A stretch of DNA of 64,000 nucleotides, from assembly GCF_001746835.1 (NCBI RefSeq), contig NZ_CP016094.1:1364001-1428000 (forward strand), in the 5' to 3' direction. Each line of letters begins with the position of its first letter. Within the stretch, counting starts at the first letter, position 1. Positions 24,785 to 34,284 of the stretch are shown piece after piece. The notes under the pieces are model-generated. The model had not been told where the DNA came from. It did no database searches and worked only from the letters and a program-made list of their open reading frames with translations. This DNA is from Lacunisphaera limnophila (GTDB lineage Bacteria; Verrucomicrobiota; Verrucomicrobiia; Opitutales; Opitutaceae). The position numbers were made by a program, and so were the translations under genes.

Positions 24785-27640
24785 TTACTGCCTCGTGCCG
24801 TCGAAGATCCCGACAAAGGGCTTCGGCACGATCATGATCGTGCGGGCGTTGGTGACGGGGAAGATCTTGGCGGCCCACGCGTTGACCTCCTCGAGCGTCA
24901 GCTGGTCCACCAGGCCGGTGTGCAGCGCGAGGATCTCGTCGATGCGCCCGGGGCGCTCCTGGGCGCGCTTGAAGAGGTTTACGAGAAAGCCGTTGTCCTT
25001 GAATCCCTGGCGCAGCTGGCTACGCACGATGCCGCGACCGCCCTCGAACTCCTCGGCGTCGGCGCCGGTCGCGGCGAAGGTCGCGGCGGTGTCCTGGACG
25101 AGTTGCGCGACCTGCTGGGCGTCGGCGGGGGTGCAGTCGATGGTGGCCTGCATCATGCCGAAATCGTCGAAGCCGCCGTACGGATCGAAGGCCGTGCTCG
25201 GCCCGTAGGAGAATCCCCGGGCATCGCGCACCTCGGAGCGGATGCGGAATTCCACCAGCTTGCTGAGGACCTGCAGGGCGGCGTTGGCGCGGGCGTCGAT
25301 GCGGCCGGTCACGGGCCAGTTGCCGCGCACCATGCCGAGATTGAGCTCGCCGATGAATTCAAAGCGGCGGAAGCCGGCGGGGGCGGCCACCTTCACCGGC
25401 AGGGGCGGGAGCGCACGGTCCTTGGTGGCGGCGCGGGGCGCCAGGGTGCCGAGCGTGCGGGTGACCGCCGTCAGGGCGGCCTCGCGCGGGATGTCGCCCA
25501 CGATGGTCACCTCGAGGTAGCCCGCGGTGAGGGCGGGTTCCATCCACTGCCGGACGTCGGCGACGCCCAGCGAGGCGTAATCCTTGGGCGTGCCCGACAT
25601 GAAGCGGGCGTCACCCTGGAACAGGTGGTCCATCATCTGGCGCTGACCCTCGCCGAAGCCCATGGTGGAGCCCGCGCGGCCCATGGCGGCGCGCATCCGT
25701 TGTTCCTGATGGGCGTAGGGATTGAACTTCGGGCTGCGCACGATCTCCGTCGCGATGCCGAGGAAGGTCTCGAGGTTGCGCGCGGCCATCTGGCCGCGGA
25801 AGGCGAAGGCGTCGTTGTCCGCGAGGTCGAAGCTGAACGCCAGCAGGCGCCGGTCGATGATCTGCGCCAGCTCGTCGGGCTGGTAGAAGATGGTGCCGCT
25901 GCCCATGAGGGTGTTCAGGCCGAATTCCTTCAAGGCGGGTCGCTGGCCCGGCATGGTCAGCAGGCCGTCGCCGATGCGGATGATGGCATGGACAAGGCCG
26001 GGCTCGTTCTTGGTGGGGATGAAATTGACGCGGACGTTGTTCGTGAGCCGCAGCAGCTCCGCGCCCAGCTCCGGCACGGCGCGGGTCTCGGCGAGGGTGG
26101 CGGTGGGGCCGGGCTTCTTGAGGACGAAGGGCTCGTCCTTGGGCGGCGGCGGCAGGAAGTAGGAGATCTCGCCGCGCCGATTCTTCTGCACGGTCTTCAC
26201 GAGGTCGTCAGGCTTGAGCTCAAGATCGACGTCACCGGTGACATGGAAGGCCATGGCGTCGGGCTGCCAGAGGTCGCGGAAGGCGCGGTTAAGCTCGTCG
26301 GGCTTGAGGCGGTTCAGCCAGTCGGCGGTCCAGGCCAGCTCGGCGGCGGGGCCGTTGAAGACCGTGTGCTCCGTGATCGAGTCGGCGAGCTGCGTGCACA
26401 GCTCGGCGGGATCCATCACGGGCAGCTGCTCGATCTGGTGGCGGGTGAACTCCAGGTAGCGCGTGCGGAACTCGCCGACCTCCGCGGCGGTGAAGCCGCG
26501 TTTGAGCACCTCGCGCACCGCCTGGTCGAGGCCGAGCACGCCCTGCGTCCAGGCCGAGCCGGGGACGCTGACCGAGGCGACGACGGAGGCGAGGTTCATG
26601 ATCACCTCATAGGAAGCCTGGGGGGCGCCGGCCCCGGGGATGAGGTAGCGGAGACGGTGGGAGAAGAGTTCCATCGCCAGGTTGCTGCGCCAGAGGTGGA
26701 GCTGGACCTCGCGGGGATCGGACCGCGGGGCCAGCGGCACGACGCTGGCGGCCAGGGTCTCGGCCGAGCCGATGCCGGAAACGCGATACACGCCGGCGCG
26801 CATACCGCGGATCTCGGGCCGTCCCGCCGTCCGGGTCGGGACCGGCGTGGTGGGCTTGGGCAACGAGGAAAACTTTTCCCGGACCACCTGTTCCAGCGCC
26901 GCCGCATCAAAGTCACCGGCGGCGACGAGCACCATCAGGTCGGGCCGGTAGTTCCGGCGGTAGAATTCCAGGAATTGCTCGCGGCGGAAAGTGCGCAGCG
27001 TCTCGTCGGTGCCGATGGGTGAATGGTGGGCGAAGCTGGCCCCGCGGAAGATCACGGGGAGCGTGGCCTCGGTCCCGAGATCGGAGATGCCGGTGCGGTT
27101 GCGTTTCTCGGCGAAGATCACGCGGCGCTCGCGGTCGATGACGGCGGATTCGAACTTGATGCTCCCGGCCACGCCCCGGAAGAAACGCAGGCCGTCGGCG
27201 AGGAAGCGCGGGTCGTTCTCGCGGAAATCCAGGCTGTAGGTGGTGGAGTCGAAGGTGGTGTAGGCGTTGACGTCGCTGCCGTACTCGGCGCCCAGGCGGC
27301 GGAAAAAGGCGAGCATCTGCAGCGCGTCCATCTCCGCGCTGCCGTGAAAAGCCATGTGCTCAGTGAAGTGGGCAAGGCCGAGCTCTGCATCGCTCTCGTC
27401 CACCGAGCCGGCGAGCACGATGAGCTTCATGTTGACGCGCTGGGGCGCGCCGGCGTGGGGCAGGAGGGCGTAGCGCAGGCCGTTGTCGAGCCGGCCCCAG
27501 ACGACCCGGGGGTCGGTGGGGTGGGCGGAGCCCTCGTGGGCCCAGCGGCCGGCGCGAGGATCCCCGGCGGCCCCGGCGGCGAACGGAGCAAGGCCGGCCA
27601 GGAGGCAGAGAAGCAGCAGGGGACGGAGCGGCGGCGTCAT
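24785..27640 (-). CDS. M16 family zinc metallopeptidase (double-domain, secreted)
   Basis: About 951 residues from the ATG at 27640 with signal peptide MTPPLRPLLLLCLLAG; an ATG at 27658 would add six residues. Active-site HFTEH (inverted HxxEH) lies near residue 85, with the distal Glu region ERRVIFAEKRNR downstream. A second M16 half (about 500-945) lacks the motif, as usual for pitrilysin/PqqL-type proteins. It probably degrades peptides in the periplasm. It runs convergent to the YceI gene, with a REPIN between. Confidence 0.9.
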   Translation of the reverse strand: MTPPLRPLLLLCLLAGLAPFAAGAAGDPRAGRWAHEGSAHPTDPRVVWGRLDNGLRYALLPHAGAPQRVNMKLIVLAGSVDESDAELGLAHFTEHMAFHGSAEMDALQMLAFFRRLGAEYGSDVNAYTTFDSTTYSLDFRENDPRFLADGLRFFRGVAGSIKFESAVIDRERRVIFAEKRNRTGISDLGTEATLPVIFRGASFAHHSPIGTDETLRTFRREQFLEFYRRNYRPDLMVLVAAGDFDAAALEQVVREKFSSLPKPTTPVPTRTAGRPEIRGMRAGVYRVSGIGSAETLAASVVPLAPRSDPREVQLHLWRSNLAMELFSHRLRYLIPGAGAPQASYEVIMNLASVVASVSVPGSAWTQGVLGLDQAVREVLKRGFTAAEVGEFRTRYLEFTRHQIEQLPVMDPAELCTQLADSITEHTVFNGPAAELAWTADWLNRLKPDELNRAFRDLWQPDAMAFHVTGDVDLELKPDDLVKTVQKNRRGEISYFLPPPPKDEPFVLKKPGPTATLAETRAVPELGAELLRLTNNVRVNFIPTKNEPGLVHAIIRIGDGLLTMPGQRPALKEFGLNTLMGSGTIFYQPDELAQIIDRRLLAFSFDLADNDAFAFRGQMAARNLETFLGIATEIVRSPKFNPYAHQEQRMRAAMGRAGSTMGFGEGQRQMMDHLFQGDARFMSGTPKDYASLGVADVRQWMEPALTAGYLEVTIVGDIPREAALTAVTRTLGTLAPRAATKDRALPPLPVKVAAPAGFRRFEFIGELNLGMVRGNWPVTGRIDARANAALQVLSKLVEFRIRSEVRDARGFSYGPSTAFDPYGGFDDFGMMQATIDCTPADAQQVAQLVQDTAATFAATGADAEEFEGGRGIVRSQLRQGFKDNGFLVNLFKRAQERPGRIDEILALHTGLVDQLTLEEVNAWAAKIFPVTNARTIMIVPKPFVGIFDGTRQ

Positions 27641-27787
27641 GGAGCGGGGAGGCGGCATGAACCTGTGCGAGTCCGCCGTGGGCGCAACTCCGGGTTTTGT
27701 GTCCAAGGTGGTGTCCGACCTCCGGCCTTCGCCATGGCTACGGCCGGCTGGCCGGCGCGGGCGGGCTGGTTTGAAATCGCGCAAGCA

Positions 27788-27812
27788 AACCTGGCCGGAG
27801 GCCAGGTTCCAC
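27788..27812 (-). repeat. REP-like palindrome, GTGG head
   Basis: Minus strand: GTGG, then AACCTGGCC-TCC-GGCCAGGTT, a 9-bp stem. It lies 15 bp past the hisIE stop and may also act as an RNA 3'-end structure for the his operon. Confidence 0.75.
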
Positions 27813-27827
27813 CGTGGCGCGCGGCGG

Positions 27828-28442
27828 CTACTTCTTCGGCGCGTGGCGCTTTTCCAGGACGGCGATGGCGTCGCCCAGGGTGCGCTTCTTGGCGTGGAGG
27901 AGGACGATCAGGTGGTAGAGCAGGTCGGCGGCCTCGCCGGCGAATTCCTTGTTGTCCTTTTGCATCGCGGCGAGGGCGGTCTCGACGCCCTCCTCGCCGA
28001 CCTTCTGGGCGCAGCGGGCCACGCCCTCCTGCACGAGGCGGACGGTGTAGCTGGACTTGTCGCCGCTCTTGATGCGGGCGGCAACCACCTGGTCGAGGTG
28101 CGCGAGGAAGCCCGCGCCGCCGGCCAGGGCGCCGTCGCCGAAGCAGCTCACGGTGCCGCGGTGGCAGGTCGGGCCCGCGGGGTGGGCGAGCACGAGCAGC
28201 GTATCGTTGTCGCAATCCACCTCGACGGAAACCACGCGCAGGAAGTTTTTCGAGGACTCGCCCTTGGTCCACAGGCGCTGTTTGGAGCGGCTGAAGAAGG
28301 TGACCTTTTTGGAAGCGAGGGTCTTCTTGAGCGCGGCCTCGTTCATGTAGCCGAGCATCAGCACCTGGCGGGTGCTGGCGTCCTGCACGATGGCGGGCAC
28401 GAGGCCGTCGATTTTCTTCCAGTCGATTTTCGGGAGTTTCAT
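27828..28442 (-). CDS. hisIE: HisIE: phosphoribosyl-AMP cyclohydrolase / phosphoribosyl-ATP pyrophosphatase
   Basis: 204 residues; catalyses steps 2 and 3 of histidine synthesis. The HisI domain (1-105) carries [29 protein letters not shown] and the zinc ligands in CHRGTVSCF. The HisE domain (about 115-200) has [12 protein letters not shown] and [13 protein letters not shown]. Last gene of the his operon, 83 bp after hisF across a palindromic repeat. Confidence 0.96.
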   Translation of the reverse strand: MKLPKIDWKKIDGLVPAIVQDASTRQVLMLGYMNEAALKKTLASKKVTFFSRSKQRLWTKGESSKNFLRVVSVEVDCDNDTLLVLAHPAGPTCHRGTVSCFGDGALAGGAGFLAHLDQVVAARIKSGDKSSYTVRLVQEGVARCAQKVGEEGVETALAAMQKDNKEFAGEAADLLYHLIVLLHAKKRTLGDAIAVLEKRHAPKK

Positions 28443-28457
28443 GGGAGGATGGTTTGG

Positions 28458-28517
28458 ACCACGGATGGCACGGATAGAAGGCAGGTTTGATCAGTGAGAA
28501 TCCGTGGGATCCGTGGT
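28458..28517. repeat. Long imperfect inverted repeat (CCACGGAT type)
   Basis: ACCACGGATGGCACGGAT at 28458-28475 pairs with ATCCGTGGGATCCGTGGT at 28500-28517 with two mismatches. It interrupts the his operon between hisF and hisIE and could form a stable RNA hairpin there. Confidence 0.75.
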
Positions 28518-28524
28518 AAAAATT

Positions 28525-29292
28525 TCACGGACGGACGATCACGCCTTCGGCAGCGAGGTATTGTTTCAGTTTCGGAATGGGGATGGCGCCGCTGTGGAAG
28601 ACGGAGGCGGCCAGGGCGGCGTCAACGCCGGCGTCGCGGAAGACGTCGCGGAAGTGCTCGGGGGCGCCCGCGCCGCCGGAGGCGACGAGCGGGATGGTGA
28701 GCACGGCGCGCACGAGCTTGAGCTGCGGCAGGTCGTAGCCCTTGCGCTCGCCGTCCTGGTTCATGCAGTTGAGCACGATCTCGCCGGCGCCGAGTTTCTG
28801 CGCCTCGCGGGCCCAGTCCACCGTGCGCCAACGGGTGCCGCGGGTCTTGGTGGGGTCGCCGGTGAACTGCTTGACGAAGTAGTCGCCGTTCTCATGGCGG
28901 CTGTCGATGCCGACGACCACGCACTGCGAGCCGAACTCTGCGGCGAGCTCGCCGAGCAGGGCGGGATTCTCGATCGCGGGGGAGTTGAGCGAGACCTTGT
29001 CGGCGCCGCTGTGGAGCAGGCGGCGGGCGTCGTCGAGCGAGCGGATGCCCCCGGCCACGCAGAAGGGGATATCGATGACCTTCGCGACCCGCGTCACCCA
29101 GTCGGTGGACACGGTGCGGCCGTCGCTGCTGGCGGTGATGTCATAGAACACCAGCTCGTCGGCGCCGGAATCGCGGTAGCGCTGGGCGAGCTCGATGATG
29201 TCGCCCATGTCGACATGGTTGCGGAACTGCACGCCCTTGACCACGCGACCGTCGCGCACGTCGAGGCAGGGGATGAGGCGGCGGGCTAGCAT
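28525..29292 (-). CDS. hisF: Imidazole glycerol phosphate synthase cyclase subunit
   Basis: 255 residues. Works with HisH to turn PRFAR and ammonia into IGP and AICAR. It is a (beta/alpha)8 barrel with catalytic Asp in [13 protein letters not shown] near the N-terminus and Asp in [10 protein letters not shown] near 130. It overlaps the hisA stop region by 7 bases, implying translational coupling. Confidence 0.97.
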   Translation of the reverse strand: MLARRLIPCLDVRDGRVVKGVQFRNHVDMGDIIELAQRYRDSGADELVFYDITASSDGRTVSTDWVTRVAKVIDIPFCVAGGIRSLDDARRLLHSGADKVSLNSPAIENPALLGELAAEFGSQCVVVGIDSRHENGDYFVKQFTGDPTKTRGTRWRTVDWAREAQKLGAGEIVLNCMNQDGERKGYDLPQLKLVRAVLTIPLVASGGAGAPEHFRDVFRDAGVDAALAASVFHSGAIPIPKLKQYLAAEGVIVRP

Positions 29293-30014
29293 GCGAGGGC
29301 CTCCGTGAGGGTGAATTTGTTCTCGTAGAGGGCGCGGCCGACGATGGCGCCGGCGGAGCCGGTGGTCCGGAGGACGCGCAGGTCGTCGAGCGAGGAGACG
29401 CCGCCGGAAGCCTGGATCTGGAGCGTGGGGAATTTTTTGACGAGCTCGGCGTAGAGGGCCGAGTTCGGGCCGGTCAGCTTGCCGTCGCGGCTGATGTCGG
29501 TGCAGAGGATGTGTTTCAGCCCGACCGCGAGGTAGCCGGTGAGGAAATCGTCGAGGGCGACCCCGGTCGTCTCCTGCCAGCCGGCGGCGGCGATGCGCGG
29601 GATGCCGGCCGCGTCGAGGCGCACGTCGGGGGACAGGATGATCCTCTCCGGGCCGAAGGACAGGAGCCAGCTGAGGACAAGGTCGGGTTGCCGCACGGCG
29701 AGGCTGCCGACGATCACGCGTTCGACGCCGGCGGCGAGGAGCGCCGCGACCTGGGCCTCGTCGCGGATGCCGCCGCCCGTCTGGACGCGCAGGCCGCTCT
29801 CGCGGGCGAGTTTTTCCACGAGCGGGGTCTGGCGCTTGGCGGGATCCTTGGCGCCATCGAGGTCGACGACGTGGAGCCAGGTGGCGCCGGCGGCCCGGAA
29901 GCCGCGGGCCACGGCGAGCGGGTCGTCGCCGTAGGATTTCTCCTGGTCAAATTTCCCCTCGGTGAGGCGCACGACGCGGCCCCCGCGGAGGTCGATGGCG
30001 GGATAGATGATCAT
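29286..30014 (-). CDS. hisA: ProFAR isomerase
   Basis: 242 residues. Isomerises ProFAR to PRFAR, step 4 of the pathway. Half-barrel duplication signatures are present: [13 protein letters not shown] (catalytic Asp 8), [18 protein letters not shown] and [12 protein letters not shown] (second catalytic Asp). It follows hisH by 46 bp. Confidence 0.97.
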   Translation of the reverse strand: MIIYPAIDLRGGRVVRLTEGKFDQEKSYGDDPLAVARGFRAAGATWLHVVDLDGAKDPAKRQTPLVEKLARESGLRVQTGGGIRDEAQVAALLAAGVERVIVGSLAVRQPDLVLSWLLSFGPERIILSPDVRLDAAGIPRIAAAGWQETTGVALDDFLTGYLAVGLKHILCTDISRDGKLTGPNSALYAELVKKFPTLQIQASGGVSSLDDLRVLRTTGSAGAIVGRALYENKFTLTEALAC

Positions 30015-30060
30015 GGGCGGAAAAGGCCCAAGCAGTTTAATGGACTACTTAGGGTCGGGT

Positions 30061-30654
30061 TCATGCGGGCATCGCCAGGAAGTTCTGGAGCAGGCGGGCG
30101 CCGGCGGCGCCGGAGCGCTCGGGGTGGAACTGGACGCCGGAGAAGTTGGCGCGCTGGACGACGGCGGCGAAGGGGGTGCCGTGGTCGCAGCTGGCCACGG
30201 TGAAGGCGTTCACCGGGCCGGCGAAGCTGTGGACAAAATAGAAGCGCGTGGCCGGGGAGAAGCCGGCCAGCAGCGGGGTGTCCGGGCGGATCGTGAGGGT
30301 GTTCCAGCCCATGTGCGGCACCGTGATGCCGGGGGACTCGGGGAGCAGGGCGACGCGGCCGGGGATGAGCCCGAGCGAAGTCGTCTCGCCCTCGGCGGAC
30401 GATTCAAACATCAGCTGCATGCCGAGGCAGATGCCAAGGACGGGTTGGGTGAGGCCGCGCACGACCTCGACGAGGCCCTTGGCGTGGAGGCGCTTCATGC
30501 CCTCCTGCGCCGAGCCGACGCCGGGCAGGATGACGCGGTCGGCCGCGCGGATGACCGCGGGGTCGGCGGTGAGCTCGCTGGGCACGCCGAGGCGCTCGAG
30601 CGCGAAGCGCACCGAGGCAATGTTGGCGCCACCACTGTCGACGATGGCGAGCAT
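30061..30654 (-). CDS. hisH: Imidazole glycerol phosphate synthase glutaminase subunit
   Basis: 197 residues; a class I glutamine amidotransferase that supplies ammonia to HisF. Catalytic triad: Cys in GICLGMQLMFES, His and Glu in FHPERSG. Its start overlaps the hisB stop by one base. Confidence 0.97.
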   Translation of the reverse strand: MLAIVDSGGANIASVRFALERLGVPSELTADPAVIRAADRVILPGVGSAQEGMKRLHAKGLVEVVRGLTQPVLGICLGMQLMFESSAEGETTSLGLIPGRVALLPESPGITVPHMGWNTLTIRPDTPLLAGFSPATRFYFVHSFAGPVNAFTVASCDHGTPFAAVVQRANFSGVQFHPERSGAAGARLLQNFLAMPA

Positions 30655-31718
30655 CAGAGGACTCCCTTCGTGCTGGGGATGTCGCTCCCGGCGCCGCGGG
30701 CGACGGCGGGCCGGAGGGCGCGGCCGAAGCCCTTGAACAGGGCTTCGATCATGTGGTGGGTGTTGTCGCCCTTCACGGCCATGTGGAGGGTGGCGCCCAG
30801 CGTGGTGGCGAGGGACTGGAAGAAGTGTGGCACGAGCTCGCTCGGCAGCTGGCCCACGTTCTCGCGGGGGAACGCACCCTCGAAGACAAAGTAGGGGCGG
30901 CCGCTGAGATCGATCGAGACCTCAGCCTTCGCCTCATCCATGGGCATCGTGAAACCGTAGCGGCCGATGCCGCGCTTGTCGCCGAGGGCCTGCTTGAGGG
31001 CGGCACCGAGGGCGAGGCCGACGTCCTCGACGGTGTGGTGCTCGTCGATGTGCAGGTCGCCGGTGCACTCGATGACGAGGCTGATGCCGGCGTTGCGTGC
31101 GATCTGGTCGAGCATGTGGTCGAAGAAGCCAAGGCCGGTGGCGAACTTCGCCGGGGCGACGGCATCGAGGTCCACCGTCACGGAAATTTTTGTTTCCTTG
31201 GTCTGGCGCGCGATGACGGCGCGACGCGGGGCGTCGGCGATCTGGCGGGTGATTTCCGTCCAACCGAGGGTCTTCGGGTGATAGCGCAGGCCCGAGACGC
31301 CGAGGGCGGTGGCGAGCTGGAGATCGGTCTCGCGGTCGCCGATGACGTAGGAGGCCTCACGGGACCAGGACGTGTCCTTGAGATAATCGAGGAGGAGACC
31401 GAGCTTGGGTTTCCGGCAGTCGCAGCGGTCGGCCAGGGTGTGCGGGCAGACGCGCACGGCCTCGAAGGTGATGCCTTGCGAGGCGAGGATGGCGATGAGC
31501 AGGTTTTGCAGCGGGCGGAATTCCTCCTCGCGGAAGCTGGGGGTGCCGAGGCCGTCCTGGTTGGTCACCATGACGAAGGTGTAGCCGGCGTCGCGCAGGC
31601 GGCGGAGGGCGGGCACGACCTCGGGCTCGAGGGCAAACTTGTCGAGGCGGTCGATCTGGAAATCGGCGGGCTCGGTGATGAGCGTGCCGTCGCGGTCGAG
31701 GAAGAGGATTTTTTTCAT
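30654..31718 (-). CDS. hisB: HisB: bifunctional histidinol-phosphatase / IGP dehydratase
   Basis: 354 residues; performs steps 6 and 8. The N-terminal HAD phosphatase (about 1-165) has nucleophile motif FLDRDGT, VTNQDG, and a Cys-rich zinc loop VCPHTLADRCDCRKPK. The C-terminal dehydratase (about 175-354) has DHMLDQIARN, DEHHTVED and GDNTHHMIEA metal sites. The fusion is typical of enteric-type operons. Confidence 0.97.
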   Translation of the reverse strand: MKKILFLDRDGTLITEPADFQIDRLDKFALEPEVVPALRRLRDAGYTFVMVTNQDGLGTPSFREEEFRPLQNLLIAILASQGITFEAVRVCPHTLADRCDCRKPKLGLLLDYLKDTSWSREASYVIGDRETDLQLATALGVSGLRYHPKTLGWTEITRQIADAPRRAVIARQTKETKISVTVDLDAVAPAKFATGLGFFDHMLDQIARNAGISLVIECTGDLHIDEHHTVEDVGLALGAALKQALGDKRGIGRYGFTMPMDEAKAEVSIDLSGRPYFVFEGAFPRENVGQLPSELVPHFFQSLATTLGATLHMAVKGDNTHHMIEALFKGFGRALRPAVARGAGSDIPSTKGVL

Positions 31719-31731
31719 GGGCGGATCGTTT

Positions 31732-31785
31732 GTAGGGTCGGTCCTTGCACCGACCTACTGGGCGAGGTCGCCGCAAGCGGCGACC
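31732..31785. repeat. REP-like palindromes between hisC and hisB
   Basis: GTAG-GGTCGGT-CCTTGC-ACCGACC-TAC at 31732-31758, then a second hairpin GGTCGCCGC-AA-GCGGCGACC at 31766-31785. They fill the 90-bp gap between two his genes. Confidence 0.75.
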
Positions 31786-31809
31786 CGAGAAGAAAAGCGA
31801 AGAGAGGCT

Positions 31810-32874
31810 TTAACCACGGGACAATACCTCCAGGGTCTGGTTGTTTTCCTCGGCGGTGCCGACGGTGAGGCGGATGGTGTTCGGGACGTCCTTGCTGCGG
31901 TCGCGCCAGATGATGCCGGCGGCGCGGCCGGCGGCCATCAGGCGCGCGCCATCGGTGACCTCGATGAGGATGTAGTTGGCGTCGGAGGGCCAGACGCGCT
32001 TGACGACGGCAAGCTGCGGCAAGGCGGCCATCAGGCGCTGGCGCTCGGCCACGAGCTGGCGGACGGATTCGCGGGCGGCGGCCAGGCCATCGGGCGTGAG
32101 GGCGGCCAGCGCGGCCTGCAGCACGGGGGCGGGCACGGGGTAGGGGGCGATGACCTTTTGCAGGATGGCAATGACCGCCGGGTCAGCGATCGTGGTGCCG
32201 ACGCGGGCGCCGGCGAGACCGTAGGCCTTGGAGAGGGTGCGGAGGACGACGAGATTGGGGTGCGAGGGGATTTCCGCCGCGAGGCTGGGCTGGCCGGAGA
32301 AGTCCACGTAGGCCTCGTCGACCACAACCATGGCGCGGCCGGCGAAGGAGCGAACGACCTTCATCACGGCGGTGCGGTCGAGCAGGCCACCGGTGGGGTT
32401 GTTGGGCGAGCAGAGGAAGATGAGCTTCACGTCGGGCGTGACGGCGCGGAGCACGGCGTCGGCATCGAGGGCGAAGTTTTGGTCGCGGAGGAGAGGGACG
32501 CGCACGGTCCGCGCGCCCTGGATATCGGCGGCGACGACGTACATGCCGTAGGTCGGCGGCGTGATGAGGATGGCGTCCTGCCCGGCGCGGCAGAAGGTGC
32601 GCAGGAGGAGATCGATCCCCTCGTCGGAGCCGCGGGTGACGAGCGTCTGGGCGGGGGTGACGCCGTACAGGGTGGCGAGGGTGGCGATCAGGTCGGCGGG
32701 CTGCGGCTCGGGGTAGCGGTTGAGCAGGGGCTGGTGGACCGCGGGGGTCTCGGGATTCTCGTTGGCGTCGAGCCAGACGCGGCCGCCCTTGGATTCCTTG
32801 CGCGCGGAGCTGTAGGGCGCGAGCGCGATGATCTCGGGACGCACGAGGGCGAGGACTTGTTCGACGGCGGTCAT
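31810..32874 (-). CDS. hisC: Histidinol-phosphate aminotransferase
   Basis: 354 residues; a PLP-dependent fold-type I aminotransferase (step 7). LDANENPETP near the N-terminus, TRGSDEGID, CSPNNPTGG and the PLP lysine in TLSKAYGLAGARVG define the family. It lies 67 bp after hisD. Confidence 0.96.
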   Translation of the reverse strand: MTAVEQVLALVRPEIIALAPYSSARKESKGGRVWLDANENPETPAVHQPLLNRYPEPQPADLIATLATLYGVTPAQTLVTRGSDEGIDLLLRTFCRAGQDAILITPPTYGMYVVAADIQGARTVRVPLLRDQNFALDADAVLRAVTPDVKLIFLCSPNNPTGGLLDRTAVMKVVRSFAGRAMVVVDEAYVDFSGQPSLAAEIPSHPNLVVLRTLSKAYGLAGARVGTTIADPAVIAILQKVIAPYPVPAPVLQAALAALTPDGLAAARESVRQLVAERQRLMAALPQLAVVKRVWPSDANYILIEVTDGARLMAAGRAAGIIWRDRSKDVPNTIRLTVGTAEENNQTLEVLSRG

Positions 32875-32941
32875 GGGGAATTGATGGAGCCGGGGCCGTT
32901 GACCCCGGCGACAGAAGAAAGGGGAAGTGAGCGGGAAACGG

Positions 32942-34237
32942 TCATGACGACAGTTTATCCAGCCGCACGCGGACGGCGCGCTGGTGGGCGGCGAGGTTTT
33001 CGGCGAGGGCGAGACGCTCGACGACGGGGCCGAGTTTTTTCAGGCCGCGCGGGGTGGCGGTCTGCACGGTCATGGTGCGGAGGAAATCGCCCAGGCCCAG
33101 GCCGGAGCAGGCGCGGGCCCAGCCATAGGTGGGGAGAACGTGGTTGGTTCCGCTGGCGTAGTCGCCGAGCGACTCGGGGGTCCAGGCGCCGAGGAAGACG
33201 GAACCGGCGGTGGTGAGGCGCGGCAGCAGGGCGCGCGGGTCGGCGACCTGGAGGATGAGGTGCTCGGGGGCGTAGCGGTTGGCGATCGCGACGGCCTCCG
33301 CAGCGGAGGCGGCGAGGATCACGCGGCTCTTTTGCAGGGCCGCGGTGGCGATGGCGCCGCGCGGGAGCAGGGCGAGCTGGCGGTCGAGCTCGGCTTGGAC
33401 GCGGGCGGCGAATTTCGCGGCGAACGCCACGAGGATGACCTGGGAGTCCGGGCCGTGCTCGGCTTGGGAGAGAAGGTCGGCGGCGACGAAGGCGGGCTCG
33501 GCGGCGTGGTCGGCGATGACCATCACCTCGGAGGGGCCGGCGGGCAGGTCGATGGCGGCCGCATCGCGGGAGACCTGAAGTTTGGCCTCGGTGACGAAGC
33601 TGTTACCCGGGCCGAAGAGCTTGTCGCACTTGGGCACGCTGGCGGTGCCATAGGCCATCGCGGCGATGGCCTGGGCGCCGCCGAGCTTGAAGACCTCGGT
33701 GATGCCGCAGAGGCGGGCGGCGAAGAGGATCCACGGGCTGACACGGCCGTCGCGGCCCGGCGGGGTGCAGAGGACGCGCACGGGATTGCCGGCAATCTGC
33801 GACGGCACGCCGAGCATGAGGGCGGTGGAGAAGAGCGGCGCGCTGCCACCGGGGACGTAGAGGCCGACGCATTCGATCGGGCGCGACACCTTTTCGCAGA
33901 CGATGCCGGTCATGGTCTCGACGCGGAGGGGAACCGGGCGCTGGGCGAGGTGAAATTTCCGCAGGTTGCGGTAGGCGCGGCGGAGGGCGGCCTGGTCGGA
34001 GGGTTGCAGGGCCTGCGCGGCGGCGGCGAACTCGGCGTCGCTGACGCGGAGGGAGGTGAGTTTGGCGCCGTCGAATTTCGCGGTGAGCCGCCGCAGGGCG
34101 GCGTCGCCCCCCCGCCGGACCTGGGCGATGATCCCGGCCACGATGGCGGCCGTCTGCGGACCTGCCTTTTGCGCCGGGCGTTGGAGCGCGGCGCGGCGGG
34201 CGGGGGCGGAGAGGGATTTCCAGACGAGGGGTTTCAT
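32942..34237 (-). CDS. hisD: Histidinol dehydrogenase
   Basis: 431 residues; oxidises histidinol to histidine in two NAD-dependent steps. LYVPGGSAPLFSTALM, GGAQAIAAMAYGT, LPAGPSEVMVIAD and SVFLGAWTPESLGDYASGTNH are conserved, the last containing active-site and zinc residues. A REP lies in the 47-bp gap to hisG. Confidence 0.97.
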   Translation of the reverse strand: MKPLVWKSLSAPARRAALQRPAQKAGPQTAAIVAGIIAQVRRGGDAALRRLTAKFDGAKLTSLRVSDAEFAAAAQALQPSDQAALRRAYRNLRKFHLAQRPVPLRVETMTGIVCEKVSRPIECVGLYVPGGSAPLFSTALMLGVPSQIAGNPVRVLCTPPGRDGRVSPWILFAARLCGITEVFKLGGAQAIAAMAYGTASVPKCDKLFGPGNSFVTEAKLQVSRDAAAIDLPAGPSEVMVIADHAAEPAFVAADLLSQAEHGPDSQVILVAFAAKFAARVQAELDRQLALLPRGAIATAALQKSRVILAASAAEAVAIANRYAPEHLILQVADPRALLPRLTTAGSVFLGAWTPESLGDYASGTNHVLPTYGWARACSGLGLGDFLRTMTVQTATPRGLKKLGPVVERLALAENLAAHQRAVRVRLDKLSS

Positions 34238-34248
34238 GCGGTTAGGAA

Positions 34249-34274
34249 GGCGGGGTTCGGCGACCCCGCCCTAC
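34249..34274 (-). repeat. REP-like palindrome, GTAG family
   Basis: Minus strand: GTAG-GGCGGGGTC-GCC-GAACCCCGCC, within the hisG-hisD gap. It could modulate relative expression or mRNA stability. Confidence 0.8.
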
Positions 34275-34284
34275 AGTTGAAGCA

